A stretch of 64,000 nt of DNA from Ancylostoma caninum. Its lineage: Eukaryota; Nematoda; Chromadorea; Rhabditida; Ancylostomatidae. A program made the position numbers and the translations under genes. Where the stretch lies: NCBI GenBank assembly GCA_037903475.1, contig JBAJFG010000172.1, positions 1,302,001-1,366,000 of the forward strand, written 5' to 3'. Positions within the stretch are counted from its first letter, which is position 1. Each line of letters starts with the position of its first letter. Below, piece after piece: positions 62,201 to 64,000 of the stretch. The notes under the pieces were generated by a model. The model saw nothing but the letters and a program-made list of their open reading frames with translations. It made no database searches and was not told the DNA's origin.

Positions 62201-62432
62201 AGTAAACCCGAATGCAACCCTCCTCCACAAAAAAGTACATTTATAAAAACGGAAAATCGGCAAAATCAATTGAATTATTGGTCCATACCGAAAATCCAAT
62301 CTGTTCTTGGAAATATTCGACGGCATCGTCTATGAATTTTCTCCGGACTTCTCTTCGCCTCGCCGCACGATCACTGAGTATCTCATCCATACGCCGCCGT
62401 AGAAGTTCTCGCTCTCGTCTAAAAATTTTATT
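50242..62432 (-). CDS. TWK-family two-pore-domain K+ channel, 5'-partial, 612 aa in window
   Basis: Plasma-membrane leak K+ channel. Seventeen exons, high to low: 62289-62432, 61636-61705, 61056-61195, 60913-60984, 58959-59087, 58740-58888, 58599-58671, 58218-58290, 58020-58104, 57133-57233, 56996-57078, 56751-56827, 55545-55734, 55313-55480, 55145-55264, 55017-55085 and 50242-50337; all phases join. It has pore 1 TLFTTIGYGD, helix 2 with GIPLMLITLNDLGKFLY, helix 3 WIFFCSALFRLWEDW, pore 2 SLSTIGLGD, helix 4 LCFVFVIIGLSLVSMSINVV, and the conserved VALEDFYINLMMKVIIEYQ. It then has the nematode TWK tail (GASVGMMRMW, KYLMPLL, LTDLDEKTGMPKLF). The first membrane helix is not found and should lie upstream of the window. 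The tail is extended and acidic with seven xQT motifs. One intron is GC-AG, and the last intron (4.7 kb) carries a retrotransposon in the same orientation. I cannot name the specific twk gene. Confidence 0.93.
51265..51320. repeat. Palindrome-bearing dispersed-repeat-like sequence
   Basis: TTTCGGCGCGTAGCGCCTTC contains the palindrome GGCGC-GTA-GCGCC. It lies in the last channel intron, some 650 bp beyond the retrotransposon 3' end. From memory, similar words are common in strongylid repeats; the search is not done. Confidence 0.4.
51983..54911 (-). mobile_element. Non-LTR retrotransposon (CR1-like), 5'-truncated, in the last intron of the K+ channel
   Basis: A single ORF with endonuclease and reverse transcriptase, a short 3' UTR and a 3' tail of (GAAA)n-type units following AATAAAG (plus-strand CTTT repeats at 51984-52001). 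Only about 105 bp separate the ORF start from the host exon donor, so ORF1 and the 5' UTR are missing. Its orientation is the same as the host gene. I could not define target-site duplications by eye. Confidence 0.85.
52068..54893 (-). CDS. CR1-like ORF2: AP-endonuclease/reverse transcriptase, intact, 941 aa from the first ATG
   Basis: Mobile element replication protein. The open frame extends 18 bases further upstream to 54911, but the first ATG is at 54893. The N-terminal exonuclease-endonuclease-phosphatase fold (about 1-235) shows LIILSETWLNQ, GVYRAP, AGDFNLP and GSSDHC. A linker follows. The reverse transcriptase (about 440-720) shows NYRPISLTSIFARVFEKIL, QHGFSKGRSTETSL, IYFDFHKAFDNVPH, SGVPQGGVLSPLLFNIF and the catalytic box FADDIKIY near residue 672. 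I see no RNase H or integrase. The spacing and motifs are those of the CR1/Jockey group. There is no internal stop or frameshift over 2.8 kb, which suggests a recent insertion. Clade assignment is by eye. Confidence 0.9.
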   Translation of the reverse strand: MDRNISSSKSTWKPSVFSKIFNIRSLVKNSDSLNLLVCKENYDLIILSETWLNQKHNSASLLGTIGTHYECFRADRSSKKGGGVAFLVKHPHSSKIVFDESVNEAYEILACDVLLYHLEIRIIGVYRAPSCSAQNSHQLIKAISDLCSCQNICVLAGDFNLPLIEWSEPDRCKDTISLKFIDAFDNHGLTQLVSFPTRGSSCLDLLLCNNISLITSVKNGPPIGSSDHCTISFSLSLIKPRGEITWCRDFRKADFNGMRNFLSNIDWLGSFNTVNDLNDKYELFLGILHHAMGLFVPFKVKSTVQQRLPTYLHSMANFRDHLWNLAVHQGSASDWSNYHQFSKKFFKKLDRYNAYMEKTLLDKGGVKALYKLLNTRLSDKPRIGTLTDNQSNRAILDPDKAEMLANYFEGTYSHSQLSDSFLLQSMEIPSDNVGPWCYKRDIVEILSSWTSSATINPDDIPFIALKNCIYEIAGPLEFLFNLSIMRSEVPIRWKHSLVLPLLKKRPSTDPENYRPISLTSIFARVFEKILKKYLLTHLDKHSIIPNCQHGFSKGRSTETSLLKSLNDWTAVYDAGGSSDVIYFDFHKAFDNVPHNILIRKLEIMGIHPLARNWIADFIRNRTFQVMVGDCFSSIRKVSSGVPQGGVLSPLLFNIFTADLPSMFSSLGVTCNMFADDIKIYRAVEGEMQDDSLQVAINMVYEWSCRNGLPLSSHKTQVLCIGRKSRNPEYLLNGVKLKVVSEVRDLGFVYDQNLSFSRHCKLLTSKGHCRTFNLFKALRSRDANVLLKAYKTYVRPLLETGTTIFSPYKKKDICALEGVQNSFTRKLMLRSHRMSYSEIPSGIERNKVFGLKTLEWRRKRNDLIMSYKLFKGLINLPPSDFFHVNESKTRGAPFKISTNTARSQVRSKFFTNRICSNFNIVLRSNVFSVKLNLFRKRVMHFV
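55855..56240. repeat. Tandem GGGTAA palindromic elements
   Basis: Three related units, each opening near CATCATTGAG/CCAGATTACCCAGGGTAAA-type words and closing with TTTACCCTGGGTAAT. The third (about 56128-56235) is a near-complete inverted pair ending ATCTCAACGATGCAT. They lie in an intron of the channel gene. Confidence 0.75.
56340..56650. repeat. Dispersed repeat with GTCTGCCGCG ends, copy 2
   Basis: Related to 2590-2860. Inner GC-rich words (GCCGCGTCGCACC, GATGCGGCAGACCAG, GGTGCGGCGCGGCAGACCAG) flank an AT-rich centre. It lies within an intron of the channel gene. Confidence 0.6.
57079..57132 (-). other. GC-AG intron in the K+ channel gene
   Basis: Minus-strand donor is ACCG/GCAAGT and the acceptor TTTTTAAG. 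Using the GC donor gives the family-conserved DEKTGMPKLF. The nearby GT two bases later would also stay open but would break the conserved GMPKLF by shifting the frame. The GCAAGT context is the known strong form of GC donors. Confidence 0.8.
59690..59905. repeat. GTCAGTCGCACGCATCCA repeats
   Basis: Near-identical copies of GTCGCACGCATCCA at about 59717 and 59887, plus several GCGACTG/CAGTCGC variants between them in both orientations. They lie inside a channel intron. Confidence 0.65.
60078..60316. mobile_element. MITE-like palindrome, about 240 bp
   Basis: Inverted ends GTGTGCATCATCATGAGAG and CTCACAATGATGCACACC, with internal inverted GATTGGCGCATTCG / CGAATGCGCCAATC. It lies in a channel intron. 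Confidence 0.8.
60636..60768. mobile_element. Related shorter MITE-like palindrome
   Basis: The ends GAGGAGAGATGGGGC and GCCCCATCTCCCCTC are inverted around GATTGGCG...CGCCAATC, the same internal word as in the 60078-60316 element. Confidence 0.8.
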
Positions 62433-62788
62433 CTGAAGATGAAATCATTAGCTTTTGGCCTATCCAACATGGTAAAATTAAGCATCGGGATCCATTCGAC
62501 CTACAGAAGTCCAACATACTTGGTTAGGGCAACAATCCGAAGAAATAAATGAAAATAGAATCGAATTGTTAAATCTGAATGAAAAGAAATATTTTGAGGT
62601 TTCGACAAGTTCGAAGTGGTAGGGACACTGGTAGAGACAACATTTTAGAATTTTTTTCGGTGAAACAAAAATTTGGCCATTCTGGACATGCCGGATTACA
62701 ACTTCAGAACAAAATACCTAATTTCCGTTTATTTGAAAATACAGTACTGCTCACGGGATCGTGAAAACTGACGGTCGCTCCACGGAGT
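62433..62788. other. Intron of the K+ channel gene upstream of the first exon seen
   Basis: AT-rich, no hydrophobic helix-1 exon visible on the minus strand. A TTCAG acceptor at its downstream end (62433-62437) feeds exon 62289-62432, showing that the gene continues upstream. Confidence 0.6.
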
Positions 62789-63893
62789 CAGCGTTGCTCA
62801 CCTTCGTTTTGCCATAGCTTCCCTAGAACTGCACCGATCAAAGCGATTTAGTCACCATTCGATTTGTCTCGGAGAGATCTTTCAGAAGACCTATTGAACG
62901 TCGAGGGAAACTTTTGGTCTACTGGCTTCCTTAAAGTAATCGATATATCGATTGATGCCGTGTAATGGATCGGATCAGTAATGGCGAAAACATGCGGGTT
63001 GAACTGGAGCTCAATCTTAAATTCGATTATTTACCCTGAATTGAGGCAAAAACTCCCGAAATCAAGCATCCAGGCGCAGAACTGGGCAAACCCCACACAT
63101 CTTCACGGATATCCAATTTTTGACGAGTTTGCTGATAGAACACACTTTTGCAGCAGACCTAGGAAATCTGAGACGAGAATAATCATAGGCTCGAAAGAAC
63201 TCTTCGTAAACTTCATGTCCTGCAAGTGCAATTGCTGCAGGCCTGCTAGTATCGATGTTGCCCTTGTCCAAAGTATAAACTTTCGTTGCTGATGGTACAC
63301 ATAATGTTCTTTATTAGGTTTTCTTAGTAGATCAGTAGCTCATCGCATCAGCGAACGGTGGCTCCCTTAACATGGAGGTTTTCACGAGGCATAACGGAAA
63401 TTTGTACTTTGGACAAGGGCAACATCGAGACTAGTCGACCTGCAGCAAGTGCACTTGCAGAACATGAAGTATACGAAGGGTTGTTTTGAACCTATGATTA
63501 TTCCCGCCTCAAATTTGCTAGGCCTCTTGCAAAAGTGTGTTCTATCAGCAACTTCGTCAAAAATTGGATATCCATGAAAATGCGTGGGGTTTGCCCAGTT
63601 CTGCTCCTCGATGCTTGATTCGGGAGGTTTTGCCTCAATTTAGGGTAAATAATCGAACTTAAGATTGAGCTCCAGTTCAACCCGCGTGTTTCCGCCATTA
63701 CCAATCCGATCCCTTACACTTCATCAATCGATACATCGATTACTTTAAGGATATCAGTAAACCAAAAATTTCCCCCGGTATGCACTAGGTCTTCTGAAAG
63801 ATCTCTTCGAGGCAAATCGAATGGTGGTTAAGCCGATTTGATTGGGGCAGTTCTAAGTAAGTTATGGCAAAGCGAAGGTGAGCGACGGGGCGG
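62789..63893. mobile_element. Long foldback element, about 490-bp arms with about 110-bp loop
   Basis: The left arm (62789-63285) and right arm (63397-63893) are inverted copies. Both contain TTTGCCATA, ATCGATTA-type and CGATATATCGAT-like words, GAGCTCAATCTTAA, GGGTAAATAATCGAA-type, TTGGATATCC and GATGTTGCCCTTGTCCAAAG. Open frames of up to 103 aa run through both arms but show no family, so I do not call them genes. Confidence 0.9.
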
Positions 63894-64000
63894 CGGGATG
63901 TTTGGACTCAGCCAGAAATGGGGCGTGGCCAATGATGATCTATGGATATACAAGTGTTACGATACTTCTGCTCACAGTTACACTGACTCACACAGAAGAA
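63894..64000. other. Window end, presumed intron of the K+ channel gene
   Basis: 107 bp with a GGGCGTGGCC word, like the boxes at 8.6-9.2 kb. Nothing else supported. Confidence 0.5.

Noticed and set aside
62981..63704. Open frames of 65-103 aa in the foldback arms
   Set aside because: They mirror each other across the inverted repeat and show no domain or splice support.

Overview
This is a eukaryotic, almost certainly nematode, genomic segment. The genes are cut into many short exons with 50-60 bp introns. Splice acceptors lie a few bases upstream of several start codons, as expected for spliced-leader trans-splicing. The best protein matches are to Caenorhabditis-type families (cdk-1, wee-1.3, TWK potassium channels). 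Degenerate TTAGGC/GCCTAA repeats, the nematode telomere unit, occur at about 49.2-49.35 kb. The repeat load, intron style and GC-poor spacers fit a clade V (rhabditid/strongylid) parasite such as a hookworm; that last step is inference. I worked out exons by hand from splice sites, reading phase and family conservation. Unless stated otherwise, every junction given keeps frame.

Layout. About 1-27 kb is gene-poor and holds many palindromic or dispersed repeats, plus one doubtful two-exon ORF for a small basic protein (1.09-1.35 kb). At 27.3-30.8 kb (minus) lie AIMP2-like, the multisynthetase complex scaffold, and mitochondrial ribosomal protein mS25. They are 336 bp apart with an acceptor one base before the mS25 ATG, so a two-gene operon is likely. 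At 32.7-37.5 kb (plus) lie a lipoyl-less pyruvate dehydrogenase E3-binding protein and a small thioredoxin-like protein with a WCRSC site. At 38.4-40.8 kb (minus) is a complete nine-exon CDK1. Head-to-head with it, at 42.5-46.1 kb (plus), is a complete Myt1/WEE-1.3 kinase, the family that phosphorylates CDK1. At 47.2-48.9 kb (minus) is an unrecognised membrane protein gene. From 50.2 to beyond 62.4 kb (minus) is a TWK-type two-pore-domain K+ channel whose 5' end, with the first membrane helix, is outside the window.

Mobile DNA includes a 5'-truncated non-LTR retrotransposon with an intact endonuclease/reverse transcriptase ORF, lying sense-oriented in the last intron of the channel gene. There are also two copies of a hAT-type MITE (one with a perfect 8-bp target duplication), long foldback elements at 5.4-6.3 and 62.8-63.9 kb, a palindrome enclosing telomere-like repeats at 49.1-49.5 kb, and several GGGTAA-rich palindromic elements.

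The main biological points are the CDK1/Myt1 divergent pair, a ladder of seven QT motifs (candidate dynein light chain LC8 sites) in the channel tail, the streamlined E3-binding protein, a GC-AG intron, and frequent AAG acceptors.
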